Origin: Mucilaginibacter sp. UBA5151
Lineage (GTDB): Bacteria > Bacteroidota > Bacteroidia > Sphingobacteriales > Sphingobacteriaceae
Assembly: GCA_002413785.1 (NCBI GenBank)
Contig: DHXR01000064.1
Location: forward strand, 87,055-142,650
DNA length: 55,596 nucleotides
Direction: 5' to 3'
The notes beneath the pieces were generated by a model. The model ran no database searches, was not told where the DNA came from, and was given only the letters and a program-made list of their open reading frames with translations. This document shows, one piece after another, positions 6,766 through 16,154 of this stretch. The position numbers and the translations under genes were made by a program. The number at the start of each line of letters is the position of its first letter. Within the stretch, counting starts at the first letter, position 1.

Positions 6766-7955
6766 TATTGTTTTTTAGCAGCGTTTTTTTCGCCGCCAAA
6801 ATTAGCGGTGAGGGTGAAACGAATGGTATTGGCTATAGGGCTATTTTGCTGGCTGGCAGCAATGTACGAAAAGTCGAACTGAAACCCATCATATTTAAAA
6901 CCAACGCCCATGGTTAAATATTGCTCGTTCCCTTTATTTGGATTTTGATAATAATACCCCGCCCTTAAAGAAAATAGCTGGTTATACCAATATTCGATAC
7001 CGGGCGAAATGGTTATTTCCTGAAGTTCTTCATGAAAGCCGCCGGGCGCATCGCTAAATGAACTGAAAATCCCTGCCGGTACCGAGACATTGTCACTTTG
7101 CCCCTTAATGATATTCCCGTTTGAATCAGTTATTGGCGGTGTGGGAACTAATAATTTATTAAAATCAAGGGTGAAAGTTAACTGGTTGTAATCGTTGAGG
7201 TTTACCATATCCGCCGCGCCTATCTTCAAATTGGCAGGCAAAAAGTATTTAGGCCCCTGGGCGCTATAACTGATCTTTGAGCCAATATTTGAAATATTGG
7301 TTCCAAATGAAAAAACGCCGTCTTTGCCAAATTCCTGCAATTTTTTCGTGTAAAACAGCGAGACTCCGGCAGCTATGGCATTGCCTGCATTTGCTTGTAC
7401 ACTGGTTCCCGAGGCGAAAGACTGGTTAGATAAATTGGAGTGAATATAGCCTGCGGTAAGCCCCAGCGAAAGCTCATCACCAAATTTACGGGCGAAGGAT
7501 GCGTTTAGTGAAAACTCATTGGGGTTAAAAGTTGTTTGGTTGGTGCCCTGGTTATCGGTAATCTGTATAGTGCCGTAATTAAAATACTTTAAAGAAGCGC
7601 CGATTGTGTTGCGGTCATCAACCTTATGTGCATAACTTAAGTAAGCTAAACTGATGTCAGGAACCAATTGACGGAGCCATGGTGTGTATGCTAAAGAAAC
7701 CACATCGTCACTTTCAAGAAATGCCAGTTTGGCCGGGTTCCAGTAATTTGCATTCACATCCGGGCTGATGGCAACCCCTGCTTCACCCATTGCACCTGAG
7801 CGCGAATCGGGCGTTATATTCAAAAAAGGGACGGCAGTAGGTATAGCCGTTGAGTTAGTGCCATTTGTGTTTACTCCCGAAGTTTGTGCAATTGCCAGCG
7901 AGGGCAGAAAAATGGAGATAAAAAAAATAATAGTTTTATTCGGGAAAAACTTCAT
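6765..7955 (-). CDS. porV: Type IX secretion system outer membrane protein PorV (LptO)
   Basis: The 396-residue protein has a signal peptide (about residues 1-23, ending AIAQT), then the typical PorV opening TPDSRSGAMGEAGVAISPDV and NYWNPAKLAFL. The rest shows alternating beta-strands of an outer membrane barrel, closing with FDFSYIAAS and an aromatic-terminated strand. PorV shuttles T9SS substrates from the translocon to the PorU attachment machinery. It lies divergently from gldJ, another gene of the same secretion and gliding apparatus, and is followed by ispF with a one-base overlap. The PorU gene often found beside it is not in this interval. Confidence 0.93.
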   Translation of the reverse strand: MKFFPNKTIIFFISIFLPSLAIAQTSGVNTNGTNSTAIPTAVPFLNITPDSRSGAMGEAGVAISPDVNANYWNPAKLAFLESDDVVSLAYTPWLRQLVPDISLAYLSYAHKVDDRNTIGASLKYFNYGTIQITDNQGTNQTTFNPNEFSLNASFARKFGDELSLGLTAGYIHSNLSNQSFASGTSVQANAGNAIAAGVSLFYTKKLQEFGKDGVFSFGTNISNIGSKISYSAQGPKYFLPANLKIGAADMVNLNDYNQLTFTLDFNKLLVPTPPITDSNGNIIKGQSDNVSVPAGIFSSFSDAPGGFHEELQEITISPGIEYWYNQLFSLRAGYYYQNPNKGNEQYLTMGVGFKYDGFQFDFSYIAASQQNSPIANTIRFTLTANFGGEKNAAKKQ

Positions 7956-8191
7956 CTGTGCAATTTAGTGTTGTTTTTAAAAATAATAAATATAAGTTAA
8001 TTGCTGTTTAATACGCACAAGTACCTTAATAAGTTTTCCACCAAAAATAGTGCATTTTTTTGTAACTCCATCGGATAAATTTTCGTTTAAAAGCAGATAA
8101 AAATATAGTTTCTTTAAAAGAATTGGGTAAAAAAATTAGCTTTTTAAGCAAATTGTATTAAATTTACCTTCCAAAAAATAAGCGTAAAAAT

Positions 8192-9817
8192 ATGAAAGTA
8201 CTTTTTACTAAAACTGCTATAGTTCTGTTGGGCATAGGTACCTTGATGAGCAGCTGCGGTAAACGTCAGCAATCTGGCAAAACCGGGATAACTTATAACG
8301 ACAAAAAAACCGGTGGTTATGAGCGGTTCAGGCAAACACATCCGTCTCCGGGCCCCGGCCTTGTACCTATTGAAGGCGGTACTTTTGTGATGGGTGGTAG
8401 TGCAGATCAGGATGTTACTTACGACTATAACAACGTTCGACTGAGGGTGACCGTTGCTTCCTTTTATATGGACGAGACAGAAGTTGCTAATCAAGACTGG
8501 CTCGACTATCTGCACTGGATAAACATTACTTACACTGCGGATCACCGGTTATATTATGATGCCCTTCCTGATACATTGGTTTGGCGCAGCCCTTTGTCCT
8601 ATAATGAACCTTATGTTGATAACTATTTAAGGCACCCTGCATACCAGGACTACCCGGTAGTTGGGGTGAGCTGGGACCAGGTACAGGAATATTGTTCATG
8701 GCGTACAGATCGTGTTAACGAAAATATTTTGCGTCAAAGAGGTAATCTGGTATCATGGAATGACTTGTCGGGGAAAGGAAAAAATGCTAAACCCGTTACG
8801 GCTACTACCAAAGAACCCTTCAATACTGATGTTTATTTAAACGGACAATATACCGGGCAGGGTATTGACGGAAAGAAAATGCTTCCTGACCTAAGCCCTA
8901 ACGCAAAAGTAACAAACGGCGCAAACGGGAAAGCAGGGAAAGTACCTGTACGGCCTGTGCGGTTAGAAGACGGTATCTTAAAACAGGCGTACCGCCTTCC
9001 TACAGAAGCTGAATGGGAATATGCTGCTTTATCTTTAATAGGCAACACGCAATTCGAAAATATTAATGACGGTAAGGTATATCCATGGAATGGCCTGGGT
9101 GTACGTTCAGCAAAAAGGGCTACCCGTGGGCTGATCCTCGCCAACTTTAAACGTGGCATTGGCGATAACGCAGGTGTTGGCGGTTACCTGAATGATAAGG
9201 CAGACATTACGGCTCCGGTTAGGTCATATCCGCCAAATGATTTTGGTTTATACAACATGGCCGGTAACGTAAACGAATGGGTTGAGGATACTTATCGCCA
9301 GACATCGTACGGGGAAATTGATGCTTTTAATCCTTTCCGCGGAAATGAGTTTACCAACAAACGCCTGGCTGATGCATCGAAAGGATTGTATGCAAAAGAT
9401 AAATATGGAAAACCTATAAAAGATGCTTCAAGATCAAAGAAAAAAATGAAGTATGATGAGTTGATAGCCTATCAGCAAGCTCAAAGCGATAGCGCAAAGG
9501 CAGCATCTTTAAAAAACCCGCTTGATGGCAGCAAGCCATTTAATCCGGATAAAAGAGGATACAGTGATACTGTTAATACCACATTATATGGTACAACCAC
9601 TTTAGTTAATGATCATTCGAAGGTTTATAAAGGTGGTTCATGGAATGACCTGGCCTTTTGGCTAAACCCTGCAACACGCAGGTTTATGAACGAAGATGAC
9701 GCAAGTGCCGAAGTTGGTTTCCGTTGCGCAATGACCCTTGTGGGCGCTCCTGAAATAAATCCCAACGGGAAACCCCATTATAGTGTGAAGAACGCAAAAC
9801 CGTTTAAAGCACACTAA
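8192..9817 (+). CDS. gldJ: Gliding motility and T9SS lipoprotein GldJ
   Basis: The 541-residue protein has a lipoprotein signal ending LMSSC (acylated Cys22). It has a formylglycine-generating-enzyme (SUMF1) fold split by inserts: IEGGTFVMGG near residue 62, DETEVANQDW, VGVSWDQVQEYCSWR, YRLPTEAEWEYAA, LYNMAGNVNEWVEDTY and KGGSWND near the end, closing with EVGFRCAM. GldJ homologues lack formylglycine chemistry and act as structural parts of the gliding motor and T9SS. The inserts and the length (about 540-560) fit GldJ, not GldK. The gene is followed by a strong terminator and is divergent from porV. Confidence 0.93.
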   Translation: MKVLFTKTAIVLLGIGTLMSSCGKRQQSGKTGITYNDKKTGGYERFRQTHPSPGPGLVPIEGGTFVMGGSADQDVTYDYNNVRLRVTVASFYMDETEVANQDWLDYLHWINITYTADHRLYYDALPDTLVWRSPLSYNEPYVDNYLRHPAYQDYPVVGVSWDQVQEYCSWRTDRVNENILRQRGNLVSWNDLSGKGKNAKPVTATTKEPFNTDVYLNGQYTGQGIDGKKMLPDLSPNAKVTNGANGKAGKVPVRPVRLEDGILKQAYRLPTEAEWEYAALSLIGNTQFENINDGKVYPWNGLGVRSAKRATRGLILANFKRGIGDNAGVGGYLNDKADITAPVRSYPPNDFGLYNMAGNVNEWVEDTYRQTSYGEIDAFNPFRGNEFTNKRLADASKGLYAKDKYGKPIKDASRSKKKMKYDELIAYQQAQSDSAKAASLKNPLDGSKPFNPDKRGYSDTVNTTLYGTTTLVNDHSKVYKGGSWNDLAFWLNPATRRFMNEDDASAEVGFRCAMTLVGAPEINPNGKPHYSVKNAKPFKAH

Positions 9818-9834
9818 ATAATTATAATCTTATA

Positions 9835-9873
9835 GCAAAAGGCCCCGCTAAACATGGGGCCTTTTGCTTTTTA
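9835..9873 (+). terminator. Intrinsic terminator after gldJ
   Basis: GCAAAAGGCCCC and GGGGCCTTTTGC form a perfect 12-bp stem with a 9-nt loop, followed by TTTTTATT. It sits between two convergent genes and, because the stem itself carries A and T runs, may act in both directions. Confidence 0.85.
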
Positions 9874-9891
9874 TTGCAGCTTTTATAATAA

Positions 9892-10389
9892 TTAAAAGAG
9901 CATTAAAATTTGTCCCTTTTCTACTTTATCACCCGGTTTTATTTTAACTGTTTTCACAAATACGTCTGCCGGGGCTTTAATAATGTTTTCCATCTTCATG
10001 GCCTCCAAAATAAACAGGTTATCCCCTTTTTTAATTTCCATCCCCTCTTTAACAAAAACTTTAAGTACCATGCCCGGCATCGGCGCCTTGATCTCGCTGA
10101 TTTTAGAAGCATTTAAACTGCTTAGGCCTAATTTATCAAGTAAAATATCAAATTGGTCTTTGGCTGTAACGCTGTAAATAGTATTGTTCACTTTAATTCC
10201 GGCCGTTTTTTCAACACTGTTAAAGCTGATAACTTCCACATTGTACGACTTCAGATTGTTAATAATATGCCAGGCAGATGTGTTTAATTGCCTTACATCC
10301 GGCATTACCTTATCACCGTTGATCAGTAAGCCTTCGCCGTTTTTATCAACTTCGAAATCATATTCATTATTTACTTTTATCCGGAGCAT
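9892..10389 (-). CDS. Biotin/lipoyl carrier protein (acyl-CoA carboxylase biotin carrier subunit)
   Basis: The C-terminal half (about residues 98-165) is a biotinyl domain with APMPGMVLKVFVKEGMEIKKG and the biotinylation motif EAMKMEN (Lys132). The N-terminal region is unlike AccB and resembles the carrier subunits of propionyl- or pyruvate-type carboxylases and decarboxylases in Bacteroidota. A partner carboxylase gene is not adjacent in this window, so which enzyme it serves is inferred, not shown. Confidence 0.85.
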   Translation of the reverse strand: MLRIKVNNEYDFEVDKNGEGLLINGDKVMPDVRQLNTSAWHIINNLKSYNVEVISFNSVEKTAGIKVNNTIYSVTAKDQFDILLDKLGLSSLNASKISEIKAPMPGMVLKVFVKEGMEIKKGDNLFILEAMKMENIIKAPADVFVKTVKIKPGDKVEKGQILMLF

Positions 10390-10413
10390 TGGTGTTAAAG
10401 ATTTAGTCGTGTC

Positions 10414-11112
10414 CTACTGTGTTAATACATACTGCACCATATTGGCGCCCATTTTTAAAGCTTTTATCCGGGTTTCCCGGGTATCACCGGCATAAGTACC
10501 AAAGTCTTCCCATCCGTTCCCTAAGTCGCATTGGTAGTCGTAAAAACAAACCAACCTGCCTTTATAAATTAAACCAAAACCTTGCGCCCGTTTAGCATCA
10601 TGCTCGTGTACTTTTGGCAGGCCCAGCGGGAAGCTATATTTTTGATGATAGATGGGATGGTTTAAGGGCAGTTCAACAAAATCAAGCTCAGGGAACACCT
10701 TTTTCATTTGCGGGCGGATGAACTGGTCCAGTCCATAATTATCATCAATATGCAAAAAACCACCGCCGGTTAAATACTTCCGTAAGTTGAGCGCTTCCTG
10801 GTCTGAGAATATAACATTGCCATGCCCTGTCATAAAAACAAAAGGATAGTTAAACAATTCGGCGCTGCCAACGTCAACTACCTCGTCTTCAGGCTGAAAA
10901 TTTGTTTTTAGATTGTCGTTGCAAAATTTTATCAGGTTGGGCAAAGCAGTCCGGTCGCCATACCAATCCCCTCCGCCGCTGTATTTTAGTTTGGCCATTT
11001 TATAGGTAGGGGGCGCATTAAAGCTGCTAAACAATGTCAATAATGCCAAAGCGGAAACCCAGGTGATGGGTTTTAAACGTAGCATTAATCCGAAAATTCC
11101 GTTATTAAACAT
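10414..11112 (-). CDS. DUF4159 domain-containing protein
   Basis: The 232-residue protein has an N-terminal hydrophobic signal (about residues 12-31) and then AKLKYSGGGDWYGDRTALPN, FVFMTGHGNVIFSD and LTGGGFLHIDDNYGLD, typical of DUF4159 proteins. The fold resembles a glutamine-amidotransferase-like domain, but the function is unknown. In other Bacteroidota these genes often sit near MoxR/aerotolerance genes; none is seen here. A start at the internal Met10 is also possible. Confidence 0.85.
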   Translation of the reverse strand: MFNNGIFGLMLRLKPITWVSALALLTLFSSFNAPPTYKMAKLKYSGGGDWYGDRTALPNLIKFCNDNLKTNFQPEDEVVDVGSAELFNYPFVFMTGHGNVIFSDQEALNLRKYLTGGGFLHIDDNYGLDQFIRPQMKKVFPELDFVELPLNHPIYHQKYSFPLGLPKVHEHDAKRAQGFGLIYKGRLVCFYDYQCDLGNGWEDFGTYAGDTRETRIKALKMGANMVQYVLTQ

Positions 11113-11148
11113 TATAATACAAATTTAACTTAATCAACCCAATCAACT

Positions 11149-11394
11149 CAGGGAAATCGCGTTTAAAAAGCGAATACCCCGTCAGGGGGCTACCCGTTTG
11201 TAGCATTCGATTACCCACCAGGCAATTGCCCCGTGACGGGCTACCCTTCGCGAATGGGTAACCCCTGATGGGGTAATATTTTGCTGTGATGTCTTTTTCT
11301 ACAAACGGGTAGCCCCTCGCGGGGCATGAATAGCTGGTGAATTTCCCGTCAGTATGGTACCTTAAGCTTTAACTATTTAAAAGCGATTTCCCTG
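11149..11394. mobile_element. MITE-like element with 12-bp TIRs and 9-bp direct flanks beside rsmE
   Basis: The element begins CAGGGAAATCGC (11149-11160) and ends with its perfect reverse complement (11383-11394). The 9-bp sequence CCAATCAAC occurs on both sides (11139-11147 and 11395-11403), like a target-site duplication. Inside are further dyads: a CCCCGTCAGGGGGCTACCCG arm near 11177 and its counterpart ACGGGTAGCCCC near 11305, plus two related hairpins. There is no coding capacity. The TIR tip resembles the putative IS ends at the window edges. The right end lies 4 bp beyond the rsmE stop codon. Confidence 0.7.
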
Positions 11395-11398
11395 CCAA

Positions 11399-12115
11399 TC
11401 AACCAATCAGCCTGTTTAAAAAATTTACCTCAAAACAGGCTTCCAGGGCAGCTGTTTCAGTTCTTAAGCGGCTTTCCCCTAAAGTTATAGGTTTAAAACC
11501 ATTTTGCAAAGCCTCATCAATTTCTACAGGCGTAAAATCACCTTCCGGCCCTATCAATATCAAATACCGGCCTTGTTTAACAAGTTCTGCCTGCAAGGTA
11601 ACCTTAGCACTTTTTTCGCAATGTGCTATAAACTTCTGGCCTTCAAACGGTTTTTTCAGGAACTGCTGATAACTTAATGGCTCATTTAAAACCGGGTGGT
11701 ATGCTTTGATAGATTGTTTGATGGCTGATGTAATAATTTTATTTAATCTTTCAACCTTAACTTCTTTACGCTCCGAGCGCTGGCAGATAACCGGCGATAT
11801 TTCATCAATACCAATTTCGGTAGCTTTCTCTAAAAACCATTCCAGGCGCTCAATATTCTTGGTGGGGGCCACTGCTATATGCAGGTAGTGGTTCCTTTTG
11901 TTAAACGAAGAAATGACTGAATTTATTTGAAGAATTGTTCTTTTTGGATGGGCGTCCATTATCCTGGCATTGTATAACCCGCCCCGGCCATCTATCAGCT
12001 GTACTTCGCTGCCATTTTCAAGCCGCAGCACCCTGGTACAATGTTTACTCTCTTCTTCGTTCAGAAAATATTGCTGGTAGGAGGGGTCAATATCCGGGGT
12101 GTAAAAAAGTTGCAT
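11399..12115 (-). CDS. rsmE: 16S rRNA (uracil-1498-N3)-methyltransferase
   Basis: RsmE methylates U1498 of 16S rRNA in the ribosomal decoding region. The 238-residue protein shows the N-terminal PUA-like part (ESKHCTRVLRLENGSEVQLI), VAPTKNIERLEWFLEKATEIG, and the SPOUT knot motifs LILIGPEGDFTPVEID and LGESRLRTETAA that bind AdoMet. Length is normal. The last codons and stop are contained in the CCAATCAAC direct repeat of the adjacent MITE-like element, so that element inserted at the very end of this gene. Confidence 0.95.
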   Translation of the reverse strand: MQLFYTPDIDPSYQQYFLNEEESKHCTRVLRLENGSEVQLIDGRGGLYNARIMDAHPKRTILQINSVISSFNKRNHYLHIAVAPTKNIERLEWFLEKATEIGIDEISPVICQRSERKEVKVERLNKIITSAIKQSIKAYHPVLNEPLSYQQFLKKPFEGQKFIAHCEKSAKVTLQAELVKQGRYLILIGPEGDFTPVEIDEALQNGFKPITLGESRLRTETAALEACFEVNFLNRLIG

Positions 12116-12127
12116 ATTTAAAGCAGA

Positions 12128-13465
12128 TTAATGTAAATCTACAGCATCTTCTTCGTTTATCAGTAACTCAAGTTTAACCGATTCAATATTCTGATCCGAT
12201 TTTTTTAATACGGTAATATTATACCCGTTTGATTCTTTCTGCTCGCCAACATCAGGTATTTTCCCAAATATGTCGCCCAGCCAGCCTGATACAGTATCAA
12301 AATCGCCGTCTTCAGGCAAGTCATGGGGAAGGTGGCTATTTACGTCATAAATGGGGGCCAGGGCGTTTACAATAAATTCCCGGTCGTTTATAACTTCCAC
12401 TATCGGCTTTTCCTCATCGTATTCATCCTGTATCTCGCCAACCAGTTCTTCAACAATATCTTCGAGGGTGACCATACCTGCTGTGCCGCCGAACTCGTCC
12501 AGTATGATGGCTATTTGTATGCGTTTTTGCTGCAGTTCGGCCATCAGGTCATTTATTTTTTTTGTTTCCGGTACAAAATAAGGCTTGCGGATAATATTTT
12601 TTAAGACTATCTCTTCATTGCGGGCTAATAGTGGCAATACATCTTTAGCATGCACTATGCCCACTATTTTATCAATTACATCATCATAAACCGGTATGCG
12701 CGAGTAACCCTCGGTTATTAGTATTTCCAGTAATTCATTTTTGCCGGTATTAATATCCATGCCCGATATCTTGGTACGCGGGATCATTATATTTTTTACG
12801 ACACGCTCGTTAAAGTCGAATACATTCTGGATCAGTTCGTGTTCCGTTGAATCTAATGCCCCGGTTTCTCTACCCTGGTCAAGCAAATATTGCAATTCTT
12901 CTGAACTGTGTGAGGTTTCGCCCGTTACAGGGCTAATTCCGATGAGCTTTAAAATAAAATTTGCAAAGCCATTTAACACCCATATCAGTGGCTTAAAAAC
13001 CACAAAAAAGAAGCGGAGTGGTAACGAAACCGTCATCACCGTTCGGACAGATCTTTGAATTGCAATTGATTTGGGTGCCAGTTCGCCGAATACGATATGT
13101 AAAATCGTAATAAAAGCGAAGGCGACAATATGACTGGTATTGATTATAAAAGGTGAGTTGATGACGAGGCCGCAAAATGCAAAAAAATTGAGCATCAGCT
13201 TTGTAACTACTTCCTGCCCAACCCATCCCAAGCCCAGTGATGCAATTGTGATCCCTAATTGTGTGGCGGCCAGGTAGCCATCAAGATTGTGCAATATACC
13301 CCTGGCCACTTTTGCTACCGGGCTTCCGGTTTTTGCTTTAATTTCAACCTGAGAGCCGCGTACCCGAACCATGGCAAATTCAGCGGCCACAAAAAAGCCG
13401 TTTAACAAAACCAGGAAAAAGGTAAGGAAAAGGTAATAACCGTTTATTTCAATGTCAGGGCCCAT
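12128..13465 (-). CDS. CNNM/CBS-domain transporter-like protein (hemolysin C/CorC family)
   Basis: The 445-residue protein has an N-terminal DUF21/CNNM membrane domain with about four segments (residues 8-190, including GFFVAAEFAMV and LGLGWVGQ). It then has a CBS pair (about 215-340, MIPRTKISGMDINTGKNELL) and a C-terminal CorC_HlyC domain (about 350-440, LDEFGGTAGMVTLEDIVEEL). These proteins are linked to Mg or Co efflux and membrane stress. GldE of gliding bacteria belongs to the same family, but nothing in the sequence assigns this copy to GldE. It lies just downstream of ppa on the same strand. Confidence 0.88.
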   Translation of the reverse strand: MGPDIEINGYYLFLTFFLVLLNGFFVAAEFAMVRVRGSQVEIKAKTGSPVAKVARGILHNLDGYLAATQLGITIASLGLGWVGQEVVTKLMLNFFAFCGLVINSPFIINTSHIVAFAFITILHIVFGELAPKSIAIQRSVRTVMTVSLPLRFFFVVFKPLIWVLNGFANFILKLIGISPVTGETSHSSEELQYLLDQGRETGALDSTEHELIQNVFDFNERVVKNIMIPRTKISGMDINTGKNELLEILITEGYSRIPVYDDVIDKIVGIVHAKDVLPLLARNEEIVLKNIIRKPYFVPETKKINDLMAELQQKRIQIAIILDEFGGTAGMVTLEDIVEELVGEIQDEYDEEKPIVEVINDREFIVNALAPIYDVNSHLPHDLPEDGDFDTVSGWLGDIFGKIPDVGEQKESNGYNITVLKKSDQNIESVKLELLINEEDAVDLH

Positions 13466-13472
13466 AAATTAA

Positions 13473-14018
13473 TTATTGGTACACAGGAAAAGTAGATTTA
13501 TACAATTCCAAACTTTCTTTTATCACTTTATGCGCGTATCGCATCCCTAAGAGGTGCTCAATGGTGACATTCTTGCCTTCCAGCTTTTTATAATCTTTAA
13601 AAAAGCGCACTATTTCTATCATCACATGTGGCGGCAGTTCACCAAGGTCATTAATATAATTTATTGACATGTCGTTTTTTGCTACCGCGATGATCTTATC
13701 ATCCTGTTCGCCATTATCAACCATGTGCATTACGCCAACTACCTTTGCTTCGATGATCGACATCGGAAAAACATCTATTGAGCATAGTACCAGAATATCC
13801 AAAGGGTCATTATCATCGCAATAGGTTTGCGGAATAAAACCATAATTAGCCGGATACATTACCGACGAAAACAAAACACGGTCAAGTTTTAACAGTCCTG
13901 ATTCCTTGTCAATCTCATATTTAGCTTTTGAGCCTTTCGGGATCTCAATAATTGCATTAACTACTTCAGGCATATTGTCACCTGGTGAAACCTGGTGCCA
14001 GGGGTGCTGTGTGCTCAT
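13473..14018 (-). CDS. ppa: Inorganic pyrophosphatase (family I)
   Basis: The 181-residue soluble enzyme hydrolyses pyrophosphate and so pulls biosynthetic reactions forward. It has the family I active-site segment DDNDPLDILVL with its metal-binding aspartates, plus MYPANYGFIPQTYCDD upstream and VRFFKDYKKLEGK near the C terminus. Length is standard. It follows the DedA gene by 9 bp and precedes the CNNM/CBS gene by 7 bp, so the three are likely co-transcribed. Confidence 0.95.
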   Translation of the reverse strand: MSTQHPWHQVSPGDNMPEVVNAIIEIPKGSKAKYEIDKESGLLKLDRVLFSSVMYPANYGFIPQTYCDDNDPLDILVLCSIDVFPMSIIEAKVVGVMHMVDNGEQDDKIIAVAKNDMSINYINDLGELPPHVMIEIVRFFKDYKKLEGKNVTIEHLLGMRYAHKVIKESLELYKSTFPVYQ

Positions 14019-14027
14019 TTATAATTC

Positions 14028-14675
14028 TTATTTTAATTCTTTAATATTTGCGCCTTTTTGCAATTTCCGCTTGTAAAAAGCTGCAATCAGCGGGATAGTT
14101 GTGGCTACTATCAAGCCTAAAATGATATATTCAAGGTAATCTTTTAATTGCGGATACTTCCTGCCTAAAAAATAGCCGGCTAATGTAAAAGTGTTTACCC
14201 AGGCAATACTGCCAATAAAGTTATAAAGTGTGAATTTTTTAAGATCAACTTTAACTACACCTGCAAAGATAGGTGCAAAAGTTCTAATAATAGGGAAAAA
14301 TCTGCCTAAAACCAATGCCATGCCCCCATTTTTGGCATAAAATTCCTCAGCTACCTCTAAATAATATTTTTTAAAGAACAAAGAGTTGTCTTTTTTGAAT
14401 AAGGCGGGGCCTGTACGGTACCCAAACCAGTAGCCTGCATAGTTGCCTAAAATGCCTGCTCCGATCAATGAAAGTACAAGGGTATAAATTGAAATATCGA
14501 ATCTTCCGGTTGAGCATAGAAGGCCGGCCATAAACAACAGGTAATCCCCCGGTAAAAAAAATCCGAAAAAAAGACCGGTTTCAGCAAAAACAACAATAAG
14601 CAAAGAGTAAAACCCTAAGCTTATGATGGATTGAGCGTCCGTTAAATTTTGCAGGTATTCCCAAAAATTAGCCAT
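14028..14675 (-). CDS. DedA family membrane protein (VTT domain)
   Basis: The 215-residue inner membrane protein carries the DedA/VTT signature: FAETGLFFGFFLPGDYLLF near residues 30-48, NYAGYWFGYRTGPALF, and GRFFPIIRTFAPIFAGV with the conserved arginines. Four to five hydrophobic segments are visible. DedA proteins are proposed to move undecaprenyl phosphate or other lipids and support proton-motive-force homeostasis. It probably forms a unit with ppa and the CNNM gene downstream. Confidence 0.9.
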   Translation of the reverse strand: MANFWEYLQNLTDAQSIISLGFYSLLIVVFAETGLFFGFFLPGDYLLFMAGLLCSTGRFDISIYTLVLSLIGAGILGNYAGYWFGYRTGPALFKKDNSLFFKKYYLEVAEEFYAKNGGMALVLGRFFPIIRTFAPIFAGVVKVDLKKFTLYNFIGSIAWVNTFTLAGYFLGRKYPQLKDYLEYIILGLIVATTIPLIAAFYKRKLQKGANIKELK

Positions 14676-14774
14676 TCACTATATTTGTAAAGCTACAAAT
14701 AAAAATTAATTTGTAATACAGGTGTTACAAATTAAAATGATAAACTGAATCCGTTCGATAAGCTGCCTGTTATT

Positions 14775-16154
14775 TTAAATAAAGTTTGAAATAAAGCCTG
14801 GATAAATACCGATGAGTATAATTGCCAGCGCCGAAAAGCCGAAAACAAGTTTATAGTAAACAGGTATAGTAAGTTCCGCACGGTCGGCATCCTTGAAATA
14901 CATGGCGGTTATTACCCTGAAATAATAGAAAATGCTGATCACTGCATTCACCACAGCTAATATTACCAGTAATACGTGGAATTGTGTTAAAGCAGCAGAG
15001 AACATAAAAAACTTACCGATAAAGCCTGCTGTAAGCGGTATGCCCGCCAAAGAAAGCATCGCTATGGTTAAAACCAGGGCAAGGAAAGGGTTTTTTTTCG
15101 ATAAGCCGTTAAAGCTTTCGAAATTTTCGCTGCCTGATTGTTGCTGAACCAGTATTAAAGCGCCAAATGCAATAATTGAGGCGATAGAATAAGCAGATGC
15201 ATACATAAATACTGAATTGGCTGAACTTGCCCCTAAAGCAACAATTGCAAAAAGCATATAGCCTGCATGAGAGATGCTCGAAAATGCCAGCATACGTTTA
15301 AAGCTTTGCTGGTAAAGCGCGGTGATATTGCCGACAAATAGTGTGATTATCGTAATAACCAGTAAAACCGGTACCCAAAAATCCGAAAGTGGTGCAAAGC
15401 AGGCTGAAAACAAGCGTAAGAATGCGGCAAAGGCGGCGGTTTTAACTACTGTTGACATGAAAGCAGTGATGAGGGTAGGGGAGCCTTCATAAACATCAGG
15501 GGTCCAGAAATGGAAGGGCGCCGCCCCTACTTTAAAGCAAAGTCCCACTATGATCAGCAGGATGCCAGAGTAAAACATGGGGTCGATACCTTTGGGATGT
15601 GCTATTACCCAGTTACGGATTGCCTCAAGGTTAAATGATCCCGATGCTCCGTAAATCAAAGTGATCCCGAATAGTAAAAATCCTGTGGAGAAGGCACCCA
15701 TCAGGAAATACTTTAATGCGGCTTCGTTGGATGCAAAATCGTTCTTTTTTATCCCTGCAAGGATGTATAAACTTACAGACATGATCTCTATCCCTATGAA
15801 AAGCATCGTTAAGTTATAAAACGAAACCATTACTATAATACCGGCCAGTGCAAAAAGGATAATAGCATAATATTCGGCAATGTGGTTGCTGATCTTTTCA
15901 AAATATCCCTTTGACAGGAAGATGATCAATGCGGTTGATATAATGGTAATAGCAGAAAATGCAATAGAGAAATTATCAAACAGCATCATGCCGTGATAAA
16001 TTGGCTGTGCATTGTTATTCCATTGGGCAACAGCAAAGCCTAAAGCGGCAAGCAAACCAATAATAGTAACAGGCAATAGGGCCTTTTGGGCTTTATATAA
16101 ACCTAAATATAAAAGCAGTATAGGCAGCGTAGATATTATAATTAAGGTACTCAT
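14775..16154 (-). CDS. nuoN: NADH-quinone oxidoreductase subunit N
   Basis: This is the last gene of the complex I operon. The 459-residue antiporter-like subunit has about 14 hydrophobic helices. Conserved segments include GIEIMSVSLYILAG, ALKYFLMGAFSTGFLLFG, KVGAAPFHFWTPDVYEGSP and KRMLAFSSISHAGYMLF, which hold the lysines and glutamate of the proton channel. It forms part of the membrane arm. Its start overlaps the nuoM stop by 4 bp (ATGA), so translation is coupled. Confidence 0.96.
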   Translation of the reverse strand: MSTLIIISTLPILLLYLGLYKAQKALLPVTIIGLLAALGFAVAQWNNNAQPIYHGMMLFDNFSIAFSAITIISTALIIFLSKGYFEKISNHIAEYYAIILFALAGIIVMVSFYNLTMLFIGIEIMSVSLYILAGIKKNDFASNEAALKYFLMGAFSTGFLLFGITLIYGASGSFNLEAIRNWVIAHPKGIDPMFYSGILLIIVGLCFKVGAAPFHFWTPDVYEGSPTLITAFMSTVVKTAAFAAFLRLFSACFAPLSDFWVPVLLVITIITLFVGNITALYQQSFKRMLAFSSISHAGYMLFAIVALGASSANSVFMYASAYSIASIIAFGALILVQQQSGSENFESFNGLSKKNPFLALVLTIAMLSLAGIPLTAGFIGKFFMFSAALTQFHVLLVILAVVNAVISIFYYFRVITAMYFKDADRAELTIPVYYKLVFGFSALAIILIGIYPGFISNFI

